Both the position numbers and the translations under genes were made by a program. A DNA stretch of 64,000 bases from Hyphomicrobiales bacterium (GTDB taxonomy: Bacteria; Pseudomonadota; Alphaproteobacteria; Rhizobiales; Rhizobiaceae), in assembly GCA_900472575.1 (NCBI GenBank), contig UCIV01000004.1, positions 62,001-126,000 on the forward strand, given 5' to 3'. Below, piece by piece: positions 29,458-37,700 of this stretch (positions within the stretch are counted from its first letter, which is position 1; each line of letters opens with the position of its first letter). The notes under the pieces are model-generated. The model made no database searches and was not told the origin of the DNA. It saw only the letters and a program-made list of their open reading frames with translations.

Positions 29458-29478
29458 GTTCACTTTATGTTCTTATAG
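29458..29478 (-). promoter_or_regulatory. LexA operator and -10 element of imuA-imuB-dnaE2
   Basis: On the minus strand GAACATAAAGTGAAC (29472-29458) is an exact match to the alphaproteobacterial SOS box GAAC-N7-GAAC. It directly follows a good -10 hexamer CTATAA (29478-29473). A TTGACT lies upstream, but at 20 nt spacing. LexA bound here would occupy the start site and silence the cassette until DNA damage. Confidence 0.85.
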
Positions 29479-29606
29479 ATTCCAAAGCTCGGCAGGAGAG
29501 TCAATCATCACCGGAGAGGAATCTTTTCCTCATTTGCTATAGCGATGATTCTTATCTCGAAAAAAAGGATCATCGGCCTTATATGTCTCTCACAAAGGGA
29601 GAACCA

Positions 29607-30044
29607 ATGGCTCGCATTGACCAAACCGACGACTGGCAGGATCGCCATGCGCCAACGATAAGCACGTTCGAGTCGCTTGCGATCGATGCCTATGGTCATC
29701 TTCCGGAAGAATTCAGGGCCCTCACCACCAATCTCACCATTGAGATCGAAGATTTCCCGGATGATGACGTTTTCGAGGACATGGCGCTTGAAACGCCGTT
29801 CGATCTGCTTGGCCTTTTCGAAGGGCGTGGAATTTCCGAACGGTTTACCGTGGAAACGGGAGAACTTCCGAACCGGATCCGGCTATACCGCCGCCCGATC
29901 CTGGACTACTGGGCTGAAAACGAGGAAACCCTGGGCGACATCATCACCCATGTCCTGATCCATGAAATCGGCCACCATTTCGGTCTGAGCGACGAGGACA
30001 TGGAGCGGATCGAAGCCAGCGCCGAGAATGCGGCCCAGCGCTGA
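29607..30044 (+). CDS. Small zincin-like metallopeptidase family protein (PF06262)
   Basis: 145 residues with the zinc-binding motif HEIGHHFGLSDEDM near the C-terminus (H-E-x-x-H with a third ligand downstream), as in the DUF1025/MMP-like family of short bacterial zincins. The ATG at 29607 follows AAGGGAGA; an in-frame ATG at 29583 has a poorer site. The acidic N-terminal half has the family segment L-P-E-E-F-R. No signal peptide, so cytoplasmic. The physiological substrate is unknown. It is transcribed divergently from imuA and alone. Confidence 0.88.
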   Translation: MARIDQTDDWQDRHAPTISTFESLAIDAYGHLPEEFRALTTNLTIEIEDFPDDDVFEDMALETPFDLLGLFEGRGISERFTVETGELPNRIRLYRRPILDYWAENEETLGDIITHVLIHEIGHHFGLSDEDMERIEASAENAAQR

Positions 30045-30055
30045 CCAGCGGCATC

Positions 30056-30262
30056 TTATTGTTCGCCGAGCTTTATATCCGGATGATAATCCTTGCCCTC
30101 TACGGTCTTCGTCACCGCCTGACCGCACTGCATGATTCCGGTTGCAGCGTTGAAGGCATAGGTCGGCGAACCGTAAAGTTCCCATCCCTTGTTCAGGGCG
30201 GCCGTCACCTTATGGCAGAATGAGGCATCGTCCGGAGCAGTCAGCAGTCGATAAAGTTTCAT
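30056..30262 (-). CDS. DUF1737 domain-containing protein
   Basis: A 68-residue protein that is essentially one DUF1737 domain (M-K-L-Y-R-L-L-T-A-P-D-D; L-N-K-G-W-E-L-Y-G-S-P-T-Y; M-Q-C-G-Q-A-V). Such proteins are small, cytoplasmic and of unknown function. The start overlaps the CitE-like gene stop by 4 nt, so both are made from one message. Confidence 0.85.
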   Translation of the reverse strand: MKLYRLLTAPDDASFCHKVTAALNKGWELYGSPTYAFNAATGIMQCGQAVTKTVEGKDYHPDIKLGEQ

Positions 30263-31152
30263 TGGGACTTCTTTCTTGCAAAAATCATGGCGGCCTGCGC
30301 CAGAAGTGTCTTAGCCTCCTCGAAGTGAAGGCGCTCGATCATTTTTCCATCAAGGTTGATAACGTTGAGGCCTTGTGCCTCCGGCCGTTCGAAAGCCGAA
30401 ACGATCGCCTCTGCTTGAGCGACGGATTGCGGGTCCGGTCCGAAATGACGGTTAGCAATATCGACCTGCGCCGGATGAATGAGCATTTTTCCTGAAAAGC
30501 CCATTGCCCTGCCCTGCGCACATTCGGCGGCAAATCCGGCATCGTCCCTGAAATCGTTGAACACGCTGTCGATTACATCGACGCCATGAGCACGGCCGGC
30601 AAGCACGATCTGCATCAGCCATGGCACCAGATAGGCCCGCCCCGGCTGCGCCGGAACCCCGGTCTCCTTGCGCAGGTCATTCGAGCCGACCACAAGGCAT
30701 TCAGGGCCGTTTTCCGCCGCTGCAATCGAAGCTGCATTGAGAACACCTTTCGGCGTCTCGATCATCGCCCACAAGGCGATCGCTCTCTCCGGAGCAAACC
30801 GGGCAAGCATATCGGCAACCGCAGCGATTTCGTCGATATGTTCGACCTTGGGAAGAGCAACAGCGTCCGGCAGGATCTGTGCGACCAGTTTCAGATCGTC
30901 CTCCCCGAACCCGCTTTCGAGCGGATTGATGCGGATGATCCACTCCTGAAGCGACGAGGCCTGCTGCGAAAAGGCATTCGCAAGATTGTCGCGCGCTTCC
31001 GCCTTTTTCTCGGACGCAACCGAATCTTCGAGGTCGTAAATCACGCGGTCGCAATCAAGTCCCGGCGCTTTTTCCAAGGCACGCTTGTTGTCGGCAGGAA
31101 CGCTGAGAAGCGAACGGCGAACCGGCGCAATATGATTTTTCAAGAACTTCAT
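30259..31152 (-). CDS. HpcH/HpaI aldolase family, CitE-like (citrate lyase beta / malyl-CoA lyase type)
   Basis: 297 residues from the ATG at 31152 (AAGG upstream); the frame is open to 31212. CitE-type TIM-barrel motifs are R-R-S-L-L-S-V-P-A-D-N, Y-D-L-E-D-S-V, I-R-I-N, M-I-E-T-P-K-G (metal-binding Glu) and G-S-N-D-L (metal-binding Asp), with a C-terminal K-M-L-I-H-P-A-Q-V. No citrate lyase alpha or gamma partner is present. Free-standing homologues act as malyl-CoA, beta-methylmalyl-CoA or citramalyl-CoA lyases or malyl-CoA thioesterases. The substrate is not decided by sequence. Confidence 0.87.
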   Translation of the reverse strand: MKFLKNHIAPVRRSLLSVPADNKRALEKAPGLDCDRVIYDLEDSVASEKKAEARDNLANAFSQQASSLQEWIIRINPLESGFGEDDLKLVAQILPDAVALPKVEHIDEIAAVADMLARFAPERAIALWAMIETPKGVLNAASIAAAENGPECLVVGSNDLRKETGVPAQPGRAYLVPWLMQIVLAGRAHGVDVIDSVFNDFRDDAGFAAECAQGRAMGFSGKMLIHPAQVDIANRHFGPDPQSVAQAEAIVSAFERPEAQGLNVINLDGKMIERLHFEEAKTLLAQAAMIFARKKSQ

Positions 31153-31258
31153 CGCCTTCTTTTGCCAATATTTCGAGATCTCGGCAATCAAACCCGGACG
31201 AACCTCTTGCAAGCCGGGATGACAAGGCCCACATTTTCACACGAAGAAAGGTTTGGAC

Positions 31259-31486
31259 ATGCAAAACATTCGGTCCTTTTTCATTATCATCACGGCCATC
31301 GCCCTGCTCGCCGCAGCGGCTCTTTTGACGGCATCGCTGACGATTGCATTCATGGGAACGCTTGCCATTCTTTCCATCGGAAAGATGCTTTCGAGCAAGC
31401 TGAAACCCGTGCCGGTTCGCGCCAAGAACAAGCAGAGTGACATGCGCGTCTGGAACGACGGTCGCGGTACCATCATCGACATGTAA
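31259..31486 (+). CDS. Conserved small membrane protein of unknown function
   Basis: 75 residues from the ATG at 31259, preceded by AAGAAAGG. One strongly hydrophobic stretch (about residues 6-40) forms one or two membrane helices. It is followed by a basic segment and the tail M-R-V-W-N-D-G-R-G-T-I-I-D-M. I recall similar short proteins in other rhizobia in front of leuD, but cannot verify that here. No function is assigned. It lies 122 nt upstream of leuD on the same strand. Confidence 0.7.
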   Translation: MQNIRSFFIIITAIALLAAAALLTASLTIAFMGTLAILSIGKMLSSKLKPVPVRAKNKQSDMRVWNDGRGTIIDM

Positions 31487-31568
31487 GCCCTGAAACCAGC
31501 CGGATCACGACCGCCATCAGGCGGCGTACCGATTGGTACTGAATCGGACTTCAAATTCTCCCGAAAAT

Positions 31569-31591
31569 ACTTTATGGCAGCGCTATAAAGT
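31569..31591. promoter_or_regulatory. Dyad in the leuD promoter/leader
   Basis: ACTTTAT-GGCAGCGCT-ATAAAGT has perfect 7-bp arms, ends 17 nt before the leuD ATG and contains a -10-like CTATAA (31583-31588). It could be an operator over the start site or a 5' hairpin close to the ribosome site (GGAGG at 31600-31604). No regulator is identified. Confidence 0.45.
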
Positions 31592-31608
31592 CTTCGTGGA
31601 GGCCGATC

Positions 31609-32214
31609 ATGGAAAAATTCGAAAAGCTGACGGGCGTTGCCGCCCCCCTTCCGGTTGTCAATGTCGACACCGACATGATCATTCCGAAGGACTATCTCAA
31701 GACGATCAAGCGCACCGGCCTCGGAAAGGGCCTGTTCGCCGAAGCGCGTTATCGCGAAGACGGTTCCGAGAACCCCGATTTCGTCTTGAACAAGCCGGCC
31801 TACCGAGATGCCAAGATCATCGTTGCTGGCGATAATTTCGGCTGCGGCTCTTCACGCGAACACGCTCCCTGGGCATTGCTGGATTTCGGCATCCGCTGCG
31901 TGATCTCCACCAGCTTCGCCGACATTTTTTACAATAACTGTTTCAAGAACGGCATCCTGCCGATCGTCGTCAGCCCCGAAGATCTGGAAAAGCTGATGGA
32001 TGACGCAGAGCGTGGCTCGAATGCCATCCTGACAGTCGATCTAGAAGCTCAGGAAATCACCGGCCCGGATGGCGGCCGTCTTCATTTCGATATCGACGCC
32101 GGTCGTCGCCAGATCCTTCTTGAAGGACTGGATGACATTGCCTCGACGCTGAAAAGCGATGCTGCAATCGCGAGCTTCGAGACGAAGAACCGCAGCGATC
32201 GTCCTTGGCTCTAA
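31609..32214 (+). CDS. leuD: 3-isopropylmalate dehydratase small subunit
   Basis: Small (swivel) subunit of isopropylmalate isomerase, leucine synthesis. It has 201 residues and the family signatures [31 protein letters not shown] and [13 protein letters not shown]. The large subunit gene leuC is not in this window, as usual for rhizobia. leuB follows after 108 nt. A GGAGG site precedes the ATG. Confidence 0.96.
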   Translation: MEKFEKLTGVAAPLPVVNVDTDMIIPKDYLKTIKRTGLGKGLFAEARYREDGSENPDFVLNKPAYRDAKIIVAGDNFGCGSSREHAPWALLDFGIRCVISTSFADIFYNNCFKNGILPIVVSPEDLEKLMDDAERGSNAILTVDLEAQEITGPDGGRLHFDIDAGRRQILLEGLDDIASTLKSDAAIASFETKNRSDRPWL

Positions 32215-32225
32215 TGGATAAGGCC

Positions 32226-32298
32226 CCTTGTCCTGCGGCAGGCTCGGATAAGGGGATTTCAAGGCGCAGCAATGCTGCGTGAGGGATTGTGAGCCTGC
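32226..32298 (+). repeat. Structured leuD-leuB spacer
   Basis: The 108-nt gap contains nested and serial hairpins: CCCCTT...AAGGGG enclosing CCTGC-G-GCAGG, then CGCAGC-AAT-GCTGCG. No T-tract follows. The elements may stabilise the message or be a degenerate intergenic repeat; a standard terminator is unlikely because leuB is downstream on the same strand. Confidence 0.45.
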
Positions 32299-32322
32299 AG
32301 AACCTGCAAGGACAGCAGACGA

Positions 32323-33432
32323 ATGGCAAAGAACCTCTTCCTTCTTCCCGGTGACGGTATCGGCCCTGAAGCCATGGGCGAAGTGCGCAAGATCATCGCC
32401 TATATGAATGATGCGATGAAGGCCGATTTCTCGCTCGACGAAGGCCTTGTCGGCGGTAGCGCCTATGATGCACACGGTGTTGCTATTTCCGAAGAGGACA
32501 TGGCCAAGGCAATGGCGGCGGATGCCGTTCTGTTCGGTGCCGTCGGTGGCCCGAAATGGGATGCGGTTCCTTATGAAGTTCGTCCGGAAGCCGGCCTCCT
32601 GCGCCTGCGCAAGGATATGGAGCTTTTCGCCAACCTGCGCCCGGCAATTTGCTACCCGGCACTGGCCTCCGCTTCATCGCTGAAGCCGGAACTCGTCGAA
32701 GGCCTCGACATCCTCATCGTTCGCGAGCTGACCGGCGGCGTTTATTTCGGTGAGCCGAAAGAAATCATCGATCTCGGCAACGGCCAGAAACGCGGCATCG
32801 ACACCCAGATTTACGACACTTACGAGATCGAACGTATCGCCGGTGTTGCCTTCGAGCTTGCCCGCACGCGCAAGAATACCGTTTGCTCGATGGAAAAGCG
32901 CAATGTCATGAAGTCCGGCGTTCTGTGGAATCAGGTCGTGACCGAAACCCACAAGCGCTCCTATTCGGACGTCAAGCTGGAGCATATGCTGGCCGATGCC
33001 GGCGGCATGCAGCTCGTGCGCGCGCCAAAACAGTTTGACGTCATCGTCACTGACAATCTCTTCGGCGACATGCTGTCGGATGTGGCCGCCATGCTGACCG
33101 GCTCGCTCGGCATGCTGCCTTCCGCCTCGCTTGGTGCAGCGGATGCCAAGACCGGCCAGCGCAAAGCCATGTATGAACCCGTGCACGGTTCGGCACCGGA
33201 CATCGCCGGAAAGGGAATCGCCAACCCGATCGCGATGTTCGCCTCCTTCGCCATGTGCCTGCGTTATTCGTTCAACATGATTGCGGAAGCCGATCACCTC
33301 GAAAAGGCAATCGCCACGGTGCTCGACAAGGGTATCCGCACCGGCGATATCATGGCGGAAGGTTGCCGCCAGGTCGGTACGTCAGAAATGGGCGATGCCA
33401 TTCTCAAGGAATTCCAGGCTCTTTCTGCCTGA
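32323..33432 (+). CDS. leuB: 3-isopropylmalate dehydrogenase
   Basis: NAD-dependent oxidative decarboxylation of 3-isopropylmalate. The 369-residue protein starts [12 protein letters not shown] and has F-G-A-V-G-G-P-K-W and L-R-L-R-K (substrate arginines). The dehydrogenase signature is [10 protein letters not shown], and [10 protein letters not shown] lies in the NAD site. It is complete and followed by a strong terminator. Confidence 0.96.
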   Translation: MAKNLFLLPGDGIGPEAMGEVRKIIAYMNDAMKADFSLDEGLVGGSAYDAHGVAISEEDMAKAMAADAVLFGAVGGPKWDAVPYEVRPEAGLLRLRKDMELFANLRPAICYPALASASSLKPELVEGLDILIVRELTGGVYFGEPKEIIDLGNGQKRGIDTQIYDTYEIERIAGVAFELARTRKNTVCSMEKRNVMKSGVLWNQVVTETHKRSYSDVKLEHMLADAGGMQLVRAPKQFDVIVTDNLFGDMLSDVAAMLTGSLGMLPSASLGAADAKTGQRKAMYEPVHGSAPDIAGKGIANPIAMFASFAMCLRYSFNMIAEADHLEKAIATVLDKGIRTGDIMAEGCRQVGTSEMGDAILKEFQALSA

Positions 33433-33451
33433 ACGGGCGAAATACAACTGG

Positions 33452-33482
33452 AAAGGGCCCGGCACATCGTGCCGGGCCCTTT
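33452..33482. terminator. Terminator after leuB
   Basis: Perfect 14-bp stem (33452-33465 and 33469-33482) with a 3-nt loop and a run of eight T residues on the plus strand, 19 nt after the leuB stop. The opposing MFS gene ends at 33498, so it may serve both. Confidence 0.92.
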
Positions 33483-33497
33483 TTTTGTCTGGTGGCC

Positions 33498-35195
33498 TCA
33501 ATTCGCGAGATCGACGTCCCGTTTCTCGCGGACGAACAGGACGCCGATAACGACCGTCAAGAGCGCGAAGATAACCGGATACCAAAGACCTGCGAAGATA
33601 TCGCCGGTAGAGGCGACGATCGCAAAGGAGGTGGCCGGCAGCAGGCCACCGAACCAGCCGTTACCAATGTGGTAAGGCAGTGACATGGCCGTATAGCGGA
33701 TGCGGGTCGGGAAGAACTCGACAAGTGCAGCAGCGATCGGGCCGTAGACGATGGTCACGTAGATGACCATGACCGTCAGGATGGCAATCACTTTCAGCGA
33801 TTGACCGTTGGCAAGTGCAGAGAAGAAGCCATCGACCTTGACCTTGGCCGGGTCATTGGCCGCCGGATAGCCGGCTGCCACCATGGCCGGGCCGAGTGCT
33901 GCAGTGAAAGCCGGAGCATCTGTAAAGACGATCGGAGCACCACCGTTGATGATGAGCTGAGCCGGCGAACCGGCAGGTGCGCTCACCTGCGTATAGCGAA
34001 AGGCCTGCTGCGACATGGTTCGGCGCATCACGTCGCAAGGCGTCGTGAAGGTGCGAATCCCGACCGGGTCGAACAGCGAGCCGCAAGTAGCGGGATCAGC
34101 CGATACCTCTGCCCTCACCGTCTCGATCGCGTTGGAATAAGTCGGATTGGCTGCCGTTGTCAGCGCGCCGAACAGCGGGAAGTAAGTGGCTGCCGCAAGA
34201 ATGCAGCCCGCCAGGATGACCGGCTTGCGTCCGATCCGATCAGAAAGCGAACCGAACACCAGGAAGAAGGGGGTAGCGATAATCAGCGCCCAGGCGATCA
34301 GCACATTGGCGGTGAGAAGGTCGACCTTCAATACGGTCTGCAGGAAGAACAGTGCGTAGAACTGGCCCGTGTACCAGACGACCGCCTGACCGATCACCAG
34401 GCCGAACAGCGCGATCAGCACGATTTTACCATTGCTCCAGGTGCCGAAAGCTTCAGACAGCGGCGCCTTCGACTGGGTACCCTCTTCCTTCATCTTTTTG
34501 AACAGCGGTGATTCATGCATCTGCAGACGAATGTAGATCGAGATGATCAGCAGGATTATCGACAGGAGGAAGGGAATGCGCCATCCGCCCTGAAGGCCGA
34601 ACAAGATCGGCTGCGTCGTCTGGAATGCCTCCTCACCGAGATTCATGCGCAAGGTCACGATCACGAACAGTGACAGAAGCAGGCCCAACGTGGCCGTGGT
34701 CTGGATCCAGGCGGTGTAGAAACCGCGCCTGTTGCGCGGCGAATGCTCGGCAACATAGACGACCGCGCCGCCATATTCACCACCGAGTGCCAAGCCTTGA
34801 GCCATGCGCAGGAGGACAAGAATGATGGGGGCAATGACGCCGATCTGGTCATAGCTCGGCAGAAGGCCGACGGCGAAGGTCGATAGGCCCATGATCAGGA
34901 TGGTGAGAAGAAATGTGTATTTTCGGCCAACCAGGTCACCGAGACGACCGAAAACCAGGGCGCCGAACGGCCGGACCAGGAAGCCTGCGGCAAATGTCAG
35001 GAGTGCGAAAATCGCCTGCGTCGCCGGTGGGAATTGCGAGAAGAACTGCTTGCCGATAATCGCAGCCAGCGTTCCGTAAAGATAGAAATCGTACCACTCG
35101 AACACGGTACCGAGCGAGGAGGCGATGATCACCTTCCTCTCTTCGGGCGTCATCGGCTTTGTTCTGCTATCAGCCGCCGTTGCGACATTTGCCAT
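33498..35195 (-). CDS. MFS transporter, MHS (ProP/KgtP-like) family with periplasmic insertion
   Basis: 565-residue permease. The first half has MHS-family signatures F-E-W-Y-D-F-Y-L-Y-G, R-P-F-G-A-L-V-F-G-R-L-G-D-L-V-G-R-K and Q-G-L-A-L-G-G-E-Y-G-G-A. Twelve helices can be placed. Between helices 9 and 10 there is an extra segment of about 120 residues (347-466), predicted periplasmic, with two cysteines (C371, C387) that might pair. Family members of about 430-440 residues lack this. Relatives import osmolytes, dicarboxylates or other organic acids; the substrate is unknown. A GGGAGGA site precedes the ATG. Confidence 0.9.
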   Translation of the reverse strand: MANVATAADSRTKPMTPEERKVIIASSLGTVFEWYDFYLYGTLAAIIGKQFFSQFPPATQAIFALLTFAAGFLVRPFGALVFGRLGDLVGRKYTFLLTILIMGLSTFAVGLLPSYDQIGVIAPIILVLLRMAQGLALGGEYGGAVVYVAEHSPRNRRGFYTAWIQTTATLGLLLSLFVIVTLRMNLGEEAFQTTQPILFGLQGGWRIPFLLSIILLIISIYIRLQMHESPLFKKMKEEGTQSKAPLSEAFGTWSNGKIVLIALFGLVIGQAVVWYTGQFYALFFLQTVLKVDLLTANVLIAWALIIATPFFLVFGSLSDRIGRKPVILAGCILAAATYFPLFGALTTAANPTYSNAIETVRAEVSADPATCGSLFDPVGIRTFTTPCDVMRRTMSQQAFRYTQVSAPAGSPAQLIINGGAPIVFTDAPAFTAALGPAMVAAGYPAANDPAKVKVDGFFSALANGQSLKVIAILTVMVIYVTIVYGPIAAALVEFFPTRIRYTAMSLPYHIGNGWFGGLLPATSFAIVASTGDIFAGLWYPVIFALLTVVIGVLFVREKRDVDLAN

Positions 35196-35665
35196 TGTCG
35201 TCCTCCCAACAAGGTGAAACCACGCTCAACGGTAACTGCTTTGGCCTTTCCTCCTTTGCCAAAACAACCGTGACGCGATGTTCTCAGATTGACAGAAATC
35301 AGGACATCCGGTGAGTGATGCTTTGGGATTATGACTTTCGTCTAAAGAAACGACTTTCGCGCGAGGCCGCATGGTGCTCCACGCAGCTTGACTCCATTCC
35401 AAAATGTTCTAAACACATGCGCGAACGGGAAAACGCCCAAATGATCGCCTGCGACTTTGACATCGCTGCATCTTGCCTGCCGGCTGATCAAGCCGGACAG
35501 CGTTTTTTCGCTTTCTCCAAAACCATGGCCAAAACGACGACGAAAACCGTCTGACGTCTCTGGCCGCCGCTCTCTCCCCGGTAAGGCCGGGGACAAGGAA
35601 TACCGTGCCAAATGGCTCGGCTTCCCCCTCACAAGACCGAGGAGAGACAGAAAGAGAGCATAGAC
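35196..35665. other. 470-bp region between the MFS gene and asd
   Basis: Divergent promoter region. A TTGACA occurs at 35289-35294, and a perfect GC-rich hairpin CCCCGG-TAAGG-CCGGGG lies at 35576-35592, 73 nt before asd. An open frame at 35315-35554 has no ribosome site and no recognisable similarity, so I do not call it. I see no RNA gene. Confidence 0.5.
35576..35592. repeat. Hairpin in the asd leader
   Basis: CCCCGG-TAAGG-CCGGGG, perfect 6-bp GC stem with no T-tract, 73 nt before the asd ATG. It may be a leader structure or protein site. Confidence 0.4.
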
Positions 35666-36700
35666 ATGGGTTTCAAGATTGCAGTCGCCGGTGCTACCGG
35701 CAATGTCGGCCGGGAAATGCTGAACATCCTGGCAGAACGCGGCTTTCCGGCTTCTGAGGTTGTTGCGCTGGCTTCTGCCCGTTCACAGGGCACCGAGGTC
35801 TCCTTCGGCGACAAGACGCTCAAGGTTTCCAACCTGGAAAACTACGATTTTTCGACGACCGACATCTGCCTGATGTCCGCCGGCGGCGATGTTTCCAAGA
35901 AGTGGTCGCCGAAGATCGGAGCGCAGGGCTGCGTCGTCATCGATAACTCGTCCGCATGGCGTTATGATGCCGAAGTGCCGCTCATCGTTCCCGAAGTAAA
36001 CCCGGATGCGGTCTCTGGCTTCACCAAGAAGAACATCATCGCAAACCCGAATTGCTCGACTGCCCAGCTCGTCGTGGCACTGAAGCCGCTGCATGATTTT
36101 GCCAAGATCAAGCGCGTCGTCGTCTCCACCTACCAGTCGGTCTCCGGTGCCGGCAAGGAAGGCATGGACGAACTCTTCACCCAGACGCGCGCCGTCTTCG
36201 TCGCAGACCCGATCGAATCGAAGAAGTTCACCAAGCGCATCGCCTTCAACGTCATTCCGCATATCGATGTCTTCATGGAAGACGGATATACGAAGGAAGA
36301 GTGGAAGGTTCTCGCCGAGACCAAGAAGATGCTCGATCCGAAGATCAAGGTGACCTGCACCGCGGTCCGCGTTCCGGTCTTCATCGGCCACTCCGAATCG
36401 GTCAACATCGAGTTCGAAAACGAGATCACTGCCGATCAGGCGCGTGACATCCTGCGCGAAGCACCGGGCTGCCTCGTCATCGACAAGCATGAGAACGGCG
36501 GCTACATCACGCCGGTCGAATCCGCCGGTGAAGACGCGACCTATATCTCCCGTATCCGCGAGGATGCAACGGTTGAGAACGGCCTCAACATCTGGGTCGT
36601 CTCGGACAACCTGCGCAAGGGCGCTGCCTTAAACGCCATCCAGATCGCCGAGCTGCTGGTCAATCGCGGCCTTATCAAGCCGCGCCAGGCTGCCGCCTGA
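35666..36700 (+). CDS. asd: Aspartate-semialdehyde dehydrogenase
   Basis: NADPH reduction of aspartyl phosphate, the branch point to lysine/diaminopimelate, threonine and methionine. From the ATG at 35666 it has 344 residues starting M-G-F-K-I-A-V-A-G-A-T-G-N-V-G-R-E-M (dinucleotide fold). The nucleophile is in N-P-N-C-S-T-A-Q-L, and the signature V-S-T-Y-Q-S-V-S-G-A-G follows. An open frame from 35612 adds 18 residues not found in the family. A terminator follows. Confidence 0.96.
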   Translation: MGFKIAVAGATGNVGREMLNILAERGFPASEVVALASARSQGTEVSFGDKTLKVSNLENYDFSTTDICLMSAGGDVSKKWSPKIGAQGCVVIDNSSAWRYDAEVPLIVPEVNPDAVSGFTKKNIIANPNCSTAQLVVALKPLHDFAKIKRVVVSTYQSVSGAGKEGMDELFTQTRAVFVADPIESKKFTKRIAFNVIPHIDVFMEDGYTKEEWKVLAETKKMLDPKIKVTCTAVRVPVFIGHSESVNIEFENEITADQARDILREAPGCLVIDKHENGGYITPVESAGEDATYISRIREDATVENGLNIWVVSDNLRKGAALNAIQIAELLVNRGLIKPRQAAA

Positions 36701-36731
36701 AAAATCAGAAATTGTTAAGCATATCGATATA

Positions 36732-36764
36732 GAAAATCCCGCCATTGGGCGGGGTTTTCTTTTT
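36732..36764 (+). terminator. Terminator after asd
   Basis: GAAAATCCCGCC-ATTG-GGCGGGGTTTTC stem (one G-U pair) followed by CTTTTT, 31 nt after the asd stop. Confidence 0.9.
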
Positions 36765-36887
36765 GTAAGAATGTCCTCACGAACTATTCATGCGCATTCG
36801 GCTGGTGTTTGCTTGCAACACGGAACATTTGCAACGAATAGTGGGGCAGGGATGCACCGCCGCTGAACGGCAAACACGGATTAAAGC

Positions 36888-37697
36888 ATGAACAAGCTTC
36901 TACTCGCAGGACTGGCCTTCACCGCACTCATGATCGCAGGCCCAGCCGCTGCGCAGCAATGCGGCAATGATTCATCCGGCTTCGATCGATGGGTTCAGGA
37001 CTTCAAGCGCATTGCGCCCTCTAATGGCGTAAGCCCGGCAGTGGTAGAGCGCGCCTTCGCGAACGTAAACTACAATCGCGCAACAATCAGCGCCGATCGC
37101 GGCCAGAAAAGCTTTAAGCTTTCCTTCGAGGAGTTTCTGAAGAAGCGCGGTGCCACGACCATCATCTCGCAAGGCAAGAAGATGAAGTCCGCCAATGCCT
37201 CGCTCTTCGATCGCCTTGAGCGCCGCTACGGCGTGCCGGCTGGCCCGATCATTGCAATCTGGGGCATGGAGACGGGGTTCGGCAGGTTCCTGGGCAATCA
37301 GCACACGTTGTCTGCAGTCGCGACGCTGGCCTATGATTGCCGTCGTTCCGACTTTTTCACTGAACAGCTCTACGCCGCTCTGCAGCTTGTCGCACGTGGT
37401 GATCTGAGCACCAGCGCCAAGGGCGCTGCACACGGCGAAATCGGCCAGACCCAGTTCCTTCCGCTCAACGTCATCCGTTACGGCGCAGACGGCGATGGCG
37501 ACGGACATATCGACATGGTCGGCTCGCGTGCCGACGCACTTGCATCGACCGCCAACTTCCTCAAGGGTCACGGCTGGGTCGCCGGTGCTGGCTACCAGCC
37601 CGGCCAGCCGAGCTTCGTAGCCATCCAGGGCTGGAATGCCGCAACCGTTTATCAGCGCGCCATTGCTTACATGGGCGCCGAGATCGACGGCAAATAA
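36888..37697 (+). CDS. Lytic murein transglycosylase, SltB/MltB (GH103) family
   Basis: 269 residues with a cleavable signal peptide (MNKLLLAGLAFTALMIAGPA, then AAQ). The transglycosylase fold follows. The catalytic glutamate is probably E128 in W-G-M-E-T-G-F-G-R. A G-E-I-G-Q-T-Q-F-L-P motif lies downstream. It has no lipobox, so it is a soluble periplasmic enzyme rather than an MltB lipoprotein. It lacks a C-terminal peptidoglycan-binding domain. It cleaves peptidoglycan with formation of 1,6-anhydromuramyl ends. It faces the carbonic anhydrase gene with a 3-nt gap and no terminator. Confidence 0.92.
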   Translation: MNKLLLAGLAFTALMIAGPAAAQQCGNDSSGFDRWVQDFKRIAPSNGVSPAVVERAFANVNYNRATISADRGQKSFKLSFEEFLKKRGATTIISQGKKMKSANASLFDRLERRYGVPAGPIIAIWGMETGFGRFLGNQHTLSAVATLAYDCRRSDFFTEQLYAALQLVARGDLSTSAKGAAHGEIGQTQFLPLNVIRYGADGDGDGHIDMVGSRADALASTANFLKGHGWVAGAGYQPGQPSFVAIQGWNAATVYQRAIAYMGAEIDGK

Positions 37698-37700
37698 GCG

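Noticed and set aside
35315-35554. 79-codon open frame between the MFS gene and asd
   Set aside because: No ribosome site, no recognisable similarity, and composition unlike neighbouring genes.
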